Shown here: positions 1-6,520 of the stretch, piece by piece
How positions within the stretch are numbered: position 1 is the stretch's first letter
How the letters are laid out: each line of letters starts with the position of its first letter
DNA from: an uncultured Spartobacteria bacterium
Lineage (GTDB): Bacteria; Verrucomicrobiota; Verrucomicrobiia; Chthoniobacterales; UBA6821
Assembly: GCA_903831635.1 (NCBI GenBank)
Contig: CAIKYN010000256.1
Span: 1-18,457 of the forward strand
Direction: 5' to 3'
Length of the DNA: 18,457 bases
The notes under the pieces: model-generated
Database searches by the model: none
What the model was told of the DNA's origin: nothing
Seen by the model: only the letters and a program-made list of their open reading frames with translations
Position numbers and translations under genes: made by a program

Positions 1-204
1 AGGGAGCTCCTCGGTCTCCTTCAGGAGTTGCTCCAGGAAGAGGATCCGCTCCTTGCGAGTCTTCAGATCACTTCCTCCGAGTTGTGACTCGTATTTCGAG
101 AATCCAAGACTACTCCCCCACTGGGGAAAGTCAGCGCAGGTCCGCTTGATGAAGCGCTCACCGAGAGCACGAAGCTTGTCCGCAGGGGAGGATTTTATTG
201 CCAT
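1..204 (-). CDS. DUF885-family protein, N-terminal fragment (cut by window edge)
   Basis: Reading the minus strand from the ATG at 204 gives 68 open codons to the window edge, starting MAIKSSPADKLRALGERF. The stretch ADFPQWGSSLGFSKYE, followed by a charged helix (LKTRKERILFLEQLLKETEEL), resembles the N-terminus of DUF885 proteins, where a 'P..AT.LG.HEYD' segment precedes a helix rich in Arg, Leu and Glu. Members are usually about 550-600 residues and are thought to be metal-dependent hydrolases or peptidases, so roughly 90 percent of this gene lies outside the window. No signal peptide is visible at this start. It is divergent from the PIN gene, with about 120 bases between them that must hold both promoters. 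The family call rests on a short stretch; the reading frame itself is convincing. Confidence 0.55.
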   Translation of the reverse strand, partial: MAIKSSPADKLRALGERFIKRTCADFPQWGSSLGFSKYESQLGGSDLKTRKERILFLEQLLKETEELP

Positions 205-323
205 GCGTTAAGAACTAACCGTTTTGACGACTTCTAGAAACAACCTTTCACGTCTATCCACGTCCTTATTGAAACTCCTGCCACAGCGTGCAAGATTCAT
301 CACCGGGTCTCTCTCGACAACTC

Positions 324-788
324 ATGCCCATCCCCACGCTCTACCTAGATACTTCGGTCATTGGCGGTTACTTCGACGATGAATGGAAGGAAGCTACGCA
401 GGAACTCTGGAGACAGATGGAAGAGCACAAATTCCACTTCCTGACATCAGAGGTGACCATTGATGAAATGACCAACGCCCCAGAGGCGGTTCGGGAGCTT
501 CTAGAAAACACATTCGCTACAGAGAACATTCTATCTGTGACGGAGGAGTCCGAAAATCTCGCTGCCGCCTACATGGAGCGAAATATCCTCCCTCCCAAAT
601 ATTCCGACGATGCCCGTCATGTGGCTGTCTGCACGATTGCCCAAATCGAGTATCTCGTGAGTTGGAACTTTAAGCATCTGGTCAATGTAGAACGGGAAAA
701 GGGATTCAACGCAGTCAACCTCTTGCAAGGATACCGAACCATCCGTATTGTGAATCCACTGGAGTTCATCTATGGGTACCAAGACTAA
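324..788 (+). CDS. PIN-domain ribonuclease toxin (VapC-like)
   Basis: A 154-residue PIN-domain protein. The first strand LYLDTSVIGGYF carries the first conserved Asp (D9). TIDEM supplies the conserved Glu (E48). SDDARHVAV gives the third acidic site (D95/D96), and SWNFKHLVN matches the C-terminal motif of the PIN subclass that normally comes with a small downstream antitoxin. PIN toxins are Mg2+-dependent endoribonucleases that typically cleave tRNA or rRNA. I chose the ATG at 324 because the fold begins there; an in-frame GTG at 288 would add 12 residues of no recognisable character. No clear Shine-Dalgarno sequence precedes either start. The last 17 bases overlap the next gene, suggesting translational coupling in a toxin-first operon. 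All catalytic positions appear intact, so the toxin is probably functional if expressed. Confidence 0.85.
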   Translation: MPIPTLYLDTSVIGGYFDDEWKEATQELWRQMEEHKFHFLTSEVTIDEMTNAPEAVRELLENTFATENILSVTEESENLAAAYMERNILPPKYSDDARHVAVCTIAQIEYLVSWNFKHLVNVEREKGFNAVNLLQGYRTIRIVNPLEFIYGYQD

Positions 789-951
789 AAGCTTTGACGC
801 AGTAGCCGAGTCTCGCAGGTGGAGAGATACCACCAGCAGGAAGCTTGATTCGATGACCGTGAAGGAGCGGCTGGTTCATTTCCAGAACGTTCGCAGTGGA
901 TTTTCAGCACGGAAGAAATCGCGTCAGACTGGCGTCCTTACTTCGCATTGA
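772..951 (+). CDS. Small antitoxin candidate paired with the PIN toxin
   Basis: A 59-codon frame starts at the ATG at 772, inside the end of the PIN gene. Its product opens MGTKTKSFDAVAESRRWRD and continues TSRKLDSMTVKERLVHFQNV. The 'KSFDxV' start, basic centre and 'MTxxERLxHF' segment resemble the small proteins encoded directly downstream of this PIN subclass, which are presumed antitoxins. The overlap with the toxin frame (772-788) fits a coupled two-gene operon in reverse order. The C-terminus (ARKKSRQTGVLTSH) may not be native: bases 897-951 also encode, in another frame, the beginning of a nucleotidyltransferase-like remnant, so the antitoxin end may have been altered by a deletion junction. 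The gene is too short for a certain assignment; position and N-terminus are the main support. Confidence 0.6.
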   Translation: MGTKTKSFDAVAESRRWRDTTSRKLDSMTVKERLVHFQNVRSGFSARKKSRQTGVLTSH

Positions 952-1394
952 GCTCACCGTATGTGGAGGTCTGCCCCTTGGGAACTTTCAGAACCTCCTT
1001 GGACTGGCGCATCCGCGCTCATTCAGAGCGGCTTGGTAACGTGGAAATCCTTTTCCCTCATCCAATCGATATTCTTCTCTCCAAGATCAGCCGTGGAGAG
1101 GAGAAGGATTTCGAAGCTTTCGAGGAGGTGATTTCCAAGACGGGTCATCCCACAGAGGAGGAGTTGGTTGATTCCCTAATCCGCGCCGTCCATCTGTACA
1201 GACCGGGGTACGACGAAACGGCTCCAGGAGATCCGATCACGAACACCCGCCTATTGTGGCAGCGACTTTTCGGGAGGGATATCGATGTCCGTCAGGAAAT
1301 CATCGCCGCAGCACCTGCGGTACTTGAGGGTTCTCCTTATCCGCCGGAGGGCTTTTCCAGGGCAAGGAGTTCCGAGACAGTAACGAACTTGTAG
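897..1394 (+). pseudogene. 5'-truncated nucleotidyltransferase-like remnant
   Basis: From about 897 this frame reads IFSTEEIASDWRPYF and then a conserved-looking body including ILFPHPIDILLSKISRGEEKDFEAF. The 'PHP.D.LLSK..RG..KD' pattern is typical of the C-terminal half of nucleotidyltransferase-fold proteins of the AbiEii/DUF6036 sort. The N-terminal half with the catalytic GG/GS and DxD motifs is missing. Upstream the frame runs through unlike-looking residues to a TGA at 846, and the only start in the conserved part is a TTG at 948. The 3' end runs 58 bases into the opposite deacetylase gene, so the last ~18 residues (PYPPEGFSRARSSETVTNL) are probably not native either. I read it as a remnant joined to the antitoxin's 3' end. 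A short expressed protein from TTG 948 cannot be excluded. Confidence 0.5.
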
Positions 1395-2083
1395 CCCTTG
1401 GCTAGCAGGGCATCGAGCGTGGCAGGCATCGCTTCAATGGTTCCCTTGTGGGTGTCGTGAGAGATGATGATTGCTCCCGGTTTCACTCCTCCACTCTCCT
1501 TCCAGCCGTTGACGATACGATCCTGCACCATCTGAGGGGTGACATGTTTTTCATCCCAGTCGACGGGTTCCACCGACCAGAGGATGACCTTCATGCCGTA
1601 TTGCTTTTCGATGGCTCGGCTAAGAGCAGGAGTTGTGGCCCCGTAAGGGGGACGCATCAGCGTGGGGGCATTACCAGTGACCTCCTTGATAATTGCGGAT
1701 GTATCCAAGATTTCATGATCGAGTCCCCCCTCATTCTGCACAACCTTTGGGAGCGGCAGATGATCCCATGTATGGTTACCCACCTCATGTCCCTCTGCGA
1801 TCTCACGCTTGAGGATCTCAGGGTGGGCTTTGACCATCTGCCCCACCACAAAGAAGGTGGCATGAATATGACGCTCCTTGAGGATATCGAGGAGTTTGAG
1901 AGTGTAGAATGCGTTCGCGCCGTCGGGTCGAGGACCATCATCGAAGGTCATCGCAATGTAGGGGCCATCGACATGAACCGAGCTGATGCTACTGCGGTTC
2001 GGACAGGGAGTTGCTGATGGCTCCGACGCCGCTGCGAGTATTCCGCACAGAAGAAATAAAAGAAAGACAGTGAGAGGCCTCAT
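1337..2083 (-). CDS. Secreted polysaccharide deacetylase (NodB domain, CE4)
   Basis: A 248-residue protein with a signal peptide (residues 1-~19, hydrophobic core VFLLFLLCGILAAAS). The CE4 motifs appear in order: TFDDGP at 46-51 (base Asp48, metal ligand Asp49), HTWDH at 104-108 (metal ligands His104 and His108), RPPYG at 144-148, a Trp in ILWSVEPVDW, and IISHD with catalytic His209. Such enzymes remove N- or O-acetyl groups from peptidoglycan, chitin oligomers or exopolysaccharide; the substrate cannot be told from sequence. The length is normal for a minimal secreted NodB protein. The ATG at 2083 has a weak AGGA upstream. It lies 73 bases downstream of the transglutaminase-like gene on the same strand and may share its transcript, and it converges on the nucleotidyltransferase remnant. 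Confidence 0.93.
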   Translation of the reverse strand: MRPLTVFLLFLLCGILAAASEPSATPCPNRSSISSVHVDGPYIAMTFDDGPRPDGANAFYTLKLLDILKERHIHATFFVVGQMVKAHPEILKREIAEGHEVGNHTWDHLPLPKVVQNEGGLDHEILDTSAIIKEVTGNAPTLMRPPYGATTPALSRAIEKQYGMKVILWSVEPVDWDEKHVTPQMVQDRIVNGWKESGGVKPGAIIISHDTHKGTIEAMPATLDALLAKGYKFVTVSELLALEKPSGG

Positions 2084-2156
2084 TTGCTGATTCCTACTAG
2101 GAGTTACTAAAAGGTCATCACTTGCAATTCAGATATTGCCTAGAGAAGGAGCTATT

Positions 2157-3368
2157 TTAATTGCTGAATTCTGGTCTATCACCACCCATAACAACCATAT
2201 TATAAGCCTCATTATAATTCCCAGATATATGCATATTGGGCTCGTAGCTGTACATCCTAATGTAGCTTCTAGGCAAGGTTCCTATAGAGCCAAGGATTTG
2301 AGGTTCTACGGGAATCCAGCCAATTCCTGAAAGGTATATCTCGGACCACAGGTGCCCTTTTAAATGTCCAGCCGGTGTATATGATGTATCGGCTTCGACA
2401 ACACCCCAAACTTCTCGTGCAGGAATTTTATTAGCTCGGCAAAGTGCTGAAAATAGGGCTGCGTGCCCGCCACACTCGGCGAACCGGCGATGCAAGATTT
2501 CATCGACACTAGTAAATCCCTCTCTTTTATATGTTATGTTTTTCTTTATCCACAACAGTATGTTATTAACTGTTTCTATATTATTGTTTCCTTTAACCTG
2601 TCGCGCTACATCTAAAACAGCTGGACTATTAGGATTGATTCGATCCGTACTATTGAGGTAAGGCAGAACCTCTGATGGATAATCAAAGCTATCTTTATAA
2701 GTTGAAAGATCTGATTTATAATTGTTATTTTTAACAGTTATTGTGGATGTTATTTTTAAGCTGGTACTATTGTTTGGGATACAAAACAGGATTGTATTTA
2801 TTTGAGAATCAACAACCTCCTTAATAGGGCAGTTAGTTATTTCGTACTGCGCATCTTGGTACGGCAAGTTTCTACTCGGAAGCGGGATATAGTACTTCCC
2901 ATTCATTTTTCGGCCCCTGCTAGGATTTAGGTTCCATGTTACTTTATATATCTTTTCAGGTCGGATCGTTCTTCCATTGACCTGCGAGAGCAGGGGGTCA
3001 TTTGTTTTCAATAATCTAGCAGGGGTAGGAGTAGACTGTACGACGGCAATCTCTGTCACGGGGGCTGTAGAGGGAATCGAAGTTGCTGGGGAAGCTGATG
3101 TAATCTCTGGTAATCGACCTATCGAGATTGCAGGTATTGTGAAGGTACTATCACCTCTTTTTATAACCGCATTGGTACCGGTAATTGAGACAATCTCCAC
3201 CGCTGCCCCTGCAGGGAGTTTCATGGACCCCATGGTTTTCCCTTCGACAACGAGAGGAAGATCCACGCTCTGAGTGAGCTTTGCTGGGGAAGCCTGCAAC
3301 GTTCCGCAGAAGAAACCATGAAGGCAGAGCACTCCAACTAGAGGAGCTGAAAGGAAATGTCTTTTCAC
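2157..3368 (-). CDS. Exported transglutaminase-core (cysteine protease-like) protein
   Basis: 403 residues from a GTG at 3368 that overlaps the stop of the upstream gene by four bases (GTGA). Layout: signal peptide 1-~26; a module at 35-88 (PLVVEGKTMGSM...IKRGDSTFTIP) shared with the upstream protein; a Ser/Thr/Pro/Ala linker ~89-118; a middle domain 125-245; and a transglutaminase core ~250-360. The core shows the nucleophile Cys299 in RFAECGGHAALF and His339 in KGHLWSEIYL, but the third position reads GWIPVEPQ, with Glu355 where Asp is usual. Bacterial transglutaminase-core proteins are mostly amide or peptide hydrolases or cross-linkers acting outside the cytoplasm. The linker and the start of the gene have the window's usual composition, whereas roughly 2160-2960 is very AT-rich (14/60 GC at 2521-2580; 13/60 at 2701-2760; 32/60 at 3181-3240). 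This suggests a domain of foreign origin. Confidence 0.82.
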   Translation of the reverse strand: MKRHFLSAPLVGVLCLHGFFCGTLQASPAKLTQSVDLPLVVEGKTMGSMKLPAGAAVEIVSITGTNAVIKRGDSTFTIPAISIGRLPEITSASPATSIPSTAPVTEIAVVQSTPTPARLLKTNDPLLSQVNGRTIRPEKIYKVTWNLNPSRGRKMNGKYYIPLPSRNLPYQDAQYEITNCPIKEVVDSQINTILFCIPNNSTSLKITSTITVKNNNYKSDLSTYKDSFDYPSEVLPYLNSTDRINPNSPAVLDVARQVKGNNNIETVNNILLWIKKNITYKREGFTSVDEILHRRFAECGGHAALFSALCRANKIPAREVWGVVEADTSYTPAGHLKGHLWSEIYLSGIGWIPVEPQILGSIGTLPRSYIRMYSYEPNMHISGNYNEAYNMVVMGGDRPEFSN

Positions 3369-4552
3369 TCTAGGAGAATATTTTTATCTGCGAGGCTTAG
3401 TTCTATACGGATGAGTTTATTCATGAACTTAGCCGATACCTGTTCCCCAATGATTTTATGCCCCATGAGAAAGACTTCATCGGGGTATTTTTTATAGGTG
3501 AACTTGCCGTACGTACCAACCTTCGCCTCCCTTTCATTCTTTTTCTGGATGAGTCCACAGATTTCTGGGTCGGTGTTCTTCACCACCCAATCTTTCATGT
3601 CATCTGAGATGAAGAGGTCGTCAAAACATCGGTCGTGGTCTTTAAAGACATCGGTGGCACCTTGGGCCGCCAAGAGTGTTGTTCGTTTCAGTGGCGGGAT
3701 CTCCTTGATAAGAGGCATAAAGGGTCTCGATGGAGAGATAAGGAGGATCTTCCTATCCGGATCCTCAAGGAGCTTTGAGTAATCAAAGAGGATCACACCT
3801 GCACCCATGGAATTCCCAATCAAAAGTCGTTGTTTGATCCCTGACTTATCTTCGATTTGTTTAACAATGGAGGCTGCCATTCCTTCTAAGGGGATTTCAC
3901 CTGTCGAACGGGTCCTCATATAGTCATCGATGATTTGCCTGATTCCACTGAATGGCTTGTTTTTAGGGTAGCTCCAGACGAAGAAGGTGCATTGGTGAAG
4001 CGAGTTAAGAAGGTCAAACTTGTTTTGGAGGATGAATTTCTGCATCTCTTCCGAATCGGAATGAGGGAAAAATGTTACTCCGATTGGTCCATTCCCCATT
4101 GTTGTGACGGTGACCTCTTCACCATTGATTGTAATTGGAAAGGAACTTGGACAAGGGTGGGTGCGAACGGATTGAACCGAGGCAAGATTAGAAGGCAGGT
4201 AATTTGAGGTAGCAGCTTGGCTCGGAGAAACCACAGGGATACCAATCGGAGCATTGCTTGGATTGATCTGACTAACCCCGATTTGAGGTGTTGGTTTTTG
4301 CTCTATTGGCTTGATAGACGATCTGGGAACCTGGAAGGGCTGGGAATCGCCCCTGGTTATCCAGACACCGCCCCCTTCAGTTTTGACGAGAGTTACTGGA
4401 CTTCCCGCCTTTAGCGTCATTGAGCCAACCTGTTTTCCCTCAACGATCAGGGGTACTGAGACATCGGAGATCAGAACGGTCTCGGAGGTGTTGGTTGCAC
4501 AAAGAGTACCCCAACCCAGCGTGATGAAGAGTAGTATGAGGATCTGCTTCAT
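3365..4552 (-). CDS. Exported alpha/beta-hydrolase-like protein with shared N-terminal module
   Basis: 395 residues from the ATG at 4552. A signal peptide covers 1-~19. A module at 31-83 (PLIVEGKQVGSM...ITRGDSQPFQVP) is homologous to the one in the next protein downstream. A Pro/Ser-rich linker runs to about 125, followed by an alpha/beta-hydrolase-like domain. The nucleophile elbow is LLIGNSMGAG (Ser248), AAQGATDVFKD offers the acid Asp301, and MGHKIIGE offers the base His365. The protein therefore probably hydrolyses an ester or amide outside the cytoplasm; the substrate is unknown. The region before the elbow (140-240) looks like a divergent first half of the fold. It is the first gene of a likely operon with the transglutaminase-like gene (four-base overlap) and possibly the deacetylase. 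No strong ribosome binding site is seen. Confidence 0.72.
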   Translation of the reverse strand: MKQILILLFITLGWGTLCATNTSETVLISDVSVPLIVEGKQVGSMTLKAGSPVTLVKTEGGGVWITRGDSQPFQVPRSSIKPIEQKPTPQIGVSQINPSNAPIGIPVVSPSQAATSNYLPSNLASVQSVRTHPCPSSFPITINGEEVTVTTMGNGPIGVTFFPHSDSEEMQKFILQNKFDLLNSLHQCTFFVWSYPKNKPFSGIRQIIDDYMRTRSTGEIPLEGMAASIVKQIEDKSGIKQRLLIGNSMGAGVILFDYSKLLEDPDRKILLISPSRPFMPLIKEIPPLKRTTLLAAQGATDVFKDHDRCFDDLFISDDMKDWVVKNTDPEICGLIQKKNEREAKVGTYGKFTYKKYPDEVFLMGHKIIGEQVSAKFMNKLIRIELSLADKNILLE

Positions 4553-4615
4553 AGGCTTATGACGTAGGATTATTTGAAGGATTTAGGTGTTTAGTGCTAT
4601 TTCCAGCTTTCCTTA

Positions 4616-4684
4616 CTGCACGGGAAGTGACCCTCCCGTGCAGGGGATCCATCCCAACAATCTTCCCCCCGGAGGATTGTTGGG
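4616..4684 (-). terminator. Two tandem perfect inverted repeats between minus-strand genes
   Basis: CTGCACGGGA (4616-4625) pairs with TCCCGTGCAG (4634-4643) over 10 bp with an 8-base loop. CCCAACAATC (4653-4662) pairs with GATTGTTGGG (4675-4684) over 10 bp with a 12-base loop. They lie 24-92 bases past the stop of the serine hydrolase gene and upstream of the alpha/beta-hydrolase gene. Neither is followed by a T-run on the minus strand, so they are not classic intrinsic terminators. RNA 3'-end stabilisation or Rho-assisted termination is possible. The pairing is certain; the role is inferred. Confidence 0.5.
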
Positions 4685-4707
4685 GATATTGGTGCCGATA
4701 ATGAAAC

Positions 4708-5841
4708 TCACTGATTGGGATGCTCGTTTAAAAAACGTGATATGAGGTCCTGAGCAGCTTCATCACATGCCTTACGAGCCTGATCACCGCCTTGATTGGT
4801 ACAGATCATGACGCCGAAACCTTTTTTGGGAGCTAACCAGCAAACACAAGTGTTCATTGTATTCGAGCCAGCGTGATAGAGGGCCTCACCACCCGACCAC
4901 GAGGTATTGACGATCAGCCAACCGAATCCATAGTCCCCCGGAGGTTTAGGTGTTTGCATTTCGTGATAGATGTCCGAGGTCAACATGGAGTCCTGATCAT
5001 CTCCTCCCTTGAGTTGATCAGTTAGGAACTTGATCCAATCAGTCATGGAGCAGTGGACGGTCCCAGCAGGTCCCAAAACCTCGGCATTATCCGTCAACGG
5101 GCCATTCTGGGGAGTAGGATTGCCAGATTGAGTGTGGGGCCAAGGCTGATCAATTTTGCCGATCGTTCCAGTTCCGCCGAATTCGGCACTCTCCATCTCC
5201 AGGGGAGTAAAAACACGCTCACGCATCAGCTTCTCCCAAGGCTTGCCGCTGATCTTTTCCAAAATCGCACCCACCACCACATAACCGACATTCGAGTAGT
5301 TATACTCCCCACGCTTGAATTTTGGAGGATTAGTCAAGGCCACTCTCACAGCCGCCTCCCGCTGCTTCATCAGACTCCCCTTTGACTGAAGGCTCCACCA
5401 ATCTATGTCATGGGCGAAACCTGCCTTGTGACTCAACAGATCAGCCACAGTAAGCCCCTCGTACTCTGGGCGTACCAATCCTCGAAGCTGCGGAAAGAAG
5501 GAGATCACGTCGTCATCCCAATGGAGTTTTCCCTCAGCGACAAAAGTCCCGGCAAGGGTTGCCGTCATCGCCTTGGTATCTGACCCTAAGTGCCATTCAT
5601 CATTGGTCGTGACCAAGGGGGAAGCCCCTCTTTTCCGATGCCCCTCTGCGGCCATCTCAACCGGACCATTCGTCGTAAAGACAGCTCCGGCAAGAGCTGG
5701 CAGATTGTACTTACTCCTGATCGATTCCAAGAGTTCACCGGCATGCAATGCTGAGTTCTCATCAGTGGCGGAGACTCTGGCGACTCCAGGAAAAAAAAGG
5801 ATGCCGCCTAGGATCGTGAGAAGAGAGAGTTTATGCATCAT
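4708..5841 (-). CDS. Secreted serine beta-lactamase-fold hydrolase (class C / esterase type)
   Basis: About 377 residues from ATG 5841, starting MMHKLSLLTILGGILFFPG, a clear signal peptide ending near ARVSA. The active-site motifs of the beta-lactamase/DD-peptidase/EstB family are SDTK (Ser87, Lys90), YSN (Tyr182, Asn184), and HAG at 323-325 in the place of KTG; HxG is common in esterase and D-aminopeptidase members. The family includes AmpC-like enzymes, D-Ala-D-Ala peptidases and esterases; without KTG, an esterase or peptidase role is likelier than antibiotic resistance. The frame is open up to an ATG at 5895, but that extension overlaps sequence related to a non-coding leader elsewhere in the window (13850-14057), so I prefer the start at 5841. 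ATG 5838 and 5850 are equally possible. It is preceded by the duplicated upstream element. Confidence 0.87.
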   Translation of the reverse strand: MMHKLSLLTILGGILFFPGVARVSATDENSALHAGELLESIRSKYNLPALAGAVFTTNGPVEMAAEGHRKRGASPLVTTNDEWHLGSDTKAMTATLAGTFVAEGKLHWDDDVISFFPQLRGLVRPEYEGLTVADLLSHKAGFAHDIDWWSLQSKGSLMKQREAAVRVALTNPPKFKRGEYNYSNVGYVVVGAILEKISGKPWEKLMRERVFTPLEMESAEFGGTGTIGKIDQPWPHTQSGNPTPQNGPLTDNAEVLGPAGTVHCSMTDWIKFLTDQLKGGDDQDSMLTSDIYHEMQTPKPPGDYGFGWLIVNTSWSGGEALYHAGSNTMNTCVCWLAPKKGFGVMICTNQGGDQARKACDEAAQDLISRFLNEHPNQ

Positions 5842-5866
5842 CAACAGCATGCGCAGTGGGATGGGT

Positions 5867-5876
5867 AAAGCGGACA
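5867..5876 (-). promoter_or_regulatory. TGTCCGCTTT motif upstream of serine hydrolase
   Basis: On the minus strand TGTCCGCTTT lies about 25 bases before the ATG at 5841 and 36 bases beyond the duplicated 73-bp element. It differs by one base from TGTCCGTTTT, found at comparable positions before the giant gene (13934-13952) and the kinase (14635-14645). It is a candidate promoter or operator element for the neighbouring ECF sigma factor. The match is seen; the function is inferred. Confidence 0.4.
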
Positions 5877-5900
5877 TTGAGAATCTATTTCCCATAAAAA

Positions 5901-5915
5901 AGAGGAGAATCCTCT
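5901..5915 (-). promoter_or_regulatory. Short hairpin followed by T-run in serine hydrolase leader
   Basis: On the minus strand AGAGGA (5915-5910), TTC and TCCTCT (5906-5901) form a 6-bp stem with a three-base loop, and six consecutive T follow immediately, including the last base of the stem. This is the shape of a small intrinsic terminator or attenuator located between the duplicated element and the coding region. The related sequence before the giant gene keeps the T-run but not the stem, so it may be coincidental. Confidence 0.3.
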
Positions 5916-5984
5916 GTTAAAACCACTCGATCACTCGTCTCTGGAAAGACAAAAGCCTATGATTATCAGAACTGGCGTGGACTG
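5912..5984 (-). repeat. Duplicated upstream element, copy A
   Basis: A 73-base block that aligns without gaps to 13985-14057, with 62 of 73 bases identical. On the plus strand the blocks CTCTGTTAAAACC and ACAAAAGCCTATGATT are fully identical. Weaker similarity continues across the next ~65 bases toward the genes, including a shared T-run and a TGTCCG motif. Copy A lies directly upstream of the minus-strand serine hydrolase gene, and copy B upstream of the minus-strand giant gene in the same orientation. This supports a promoter or operator role for both. There is no convincing coding frame in either copy. Confidence 0.8.
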
Positions 5985-6017
5985 GTTCACAGCCCAGCGT
6001 TTTTAAGGATATATCTT

Positions 6018-6479
6018 TTATTCAATCACATAAACCTTACGTCTTGATCCTGAAAGAGCAGCAATCGTGAGAAAGATTAAAAAGAGAATAGCTAGAGCAA
6101 CACAGGCCCCGGCTATTGTAAGCATGAGCATGGAAAGGCTTGCTGCCAAAAGCGATGTCTGACTCCAAAGGTAGATGTAAAGTAAAAGGCCAATAATAAG
6201 CCCGAAACATACTCCCATAAGTCCATTAAAAGCGTGTGAATGGAAAAAAACATTACCCCAAGGGAGATGAGGGAACCCTCCGCCTTCAATAATAAAATAT
6301 CCACCGATCCAGATGGCAATCGAAGCAACGGCACAGATAGCAACGGAGGATGAGCCAAGGGGCTTGAATCCACCATATTTTTTTGAGCAATGCTCATTAA
6401 TACCAACCCAGATGGTCGCATAGCCCCAAAGGACAACTCCCGTGATAAGAAGAAGAATGATAATATGAAGGACTTCCAT
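6018..6479 (-). CDS. Small integral membrane protein, function unknown
   Basis: 153 residues from ATG 6479. At least four hydrophobic segments are visible: ~5-25 (IIILLLITGVVLWGYATIW), ~44-64, ~85-105 and ~110-142, the last long enough to be a helical hairpin. A short basic tail (SGSRRKVYVIE) follows, and the loop at 65-84 contains several His and aromatic residues (FPHLPWGNVFFHSHAF). I do not recognise a family. It begins 42 bases after the giant gene ends, on the same strand, with a weak hairpin between, so it may be co-transcribed; a link to export or anchoring of the giant protein is possible but not shown. The regular hydrophobic pattern supports a real gene. Confidence 0.6.
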   Translation of the reverse strand: MEVLHIIILLLITGVVLWGYATIWVGINEHCSKKYGGFKPLGSSSVAICAVASIAIWIGGYFIIEGGGFPHLPWGNVFFHSHAFNGLMGVCFGLIIGLLLYIYLWSQTSLLAASLSMLMLTIAGACVALAILFLIFLTIAALSGSRRKVYVIE

Positions 6480-6494
6480 GATTCAGAGAATAAT

Positions 6495-6520
6495 TGAGCA
6501 ACATTATTAAGTCTTGCTCA
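6495..6520 (-). terminator. Inverted repeat just past the giant gene
   Basis: TGAGCAA (6495-6501) and TTGCTCA (6514-6520) form a perfect 7-bp stem with a 12-base loop, starting immediately after the giant gene's stop codon. On the minus strand it is followed by AATTATTCTC, an AT-rich but not T-only tail. It is a weak terminator candidate that could reduce read-through into the membrane protein gene. Confidence 0.35.

Noticed and set aside
1448..2017. Plus-strand open frame of 189 codons
   Set aside because: It lies entirely inside the deacetylase gene, which carries all five catalytic motifs on the minus strand.
4708..5841. Antibiotic-resistance AmpC beta-lactamase
   Set aside because: SxxK and YxN are present, but the third motif is HAG, not KTG, so an esterase or peptidase role is at least as likely and no resistance claim is supported.
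5842..5895. N-terminal extension of the serine hydrolase to ATG 5895
   Set aside because: The extension (MGNRFSMSALPIPLR) precedes a clear signal peptide and overlaps sequence related to the non-coding leader of the giant gene, including the TGTCCG motif.
5958..6006. Short plus-strand frame starting in the duplicated element (MIIRTGVDWFTAQRF) with a counterpart at 14032 (MIVRIRVG)
   Set aside because: The two copies differ in length and residues, with changes at all codon positions, so the conservation looks regulatory, not coding.
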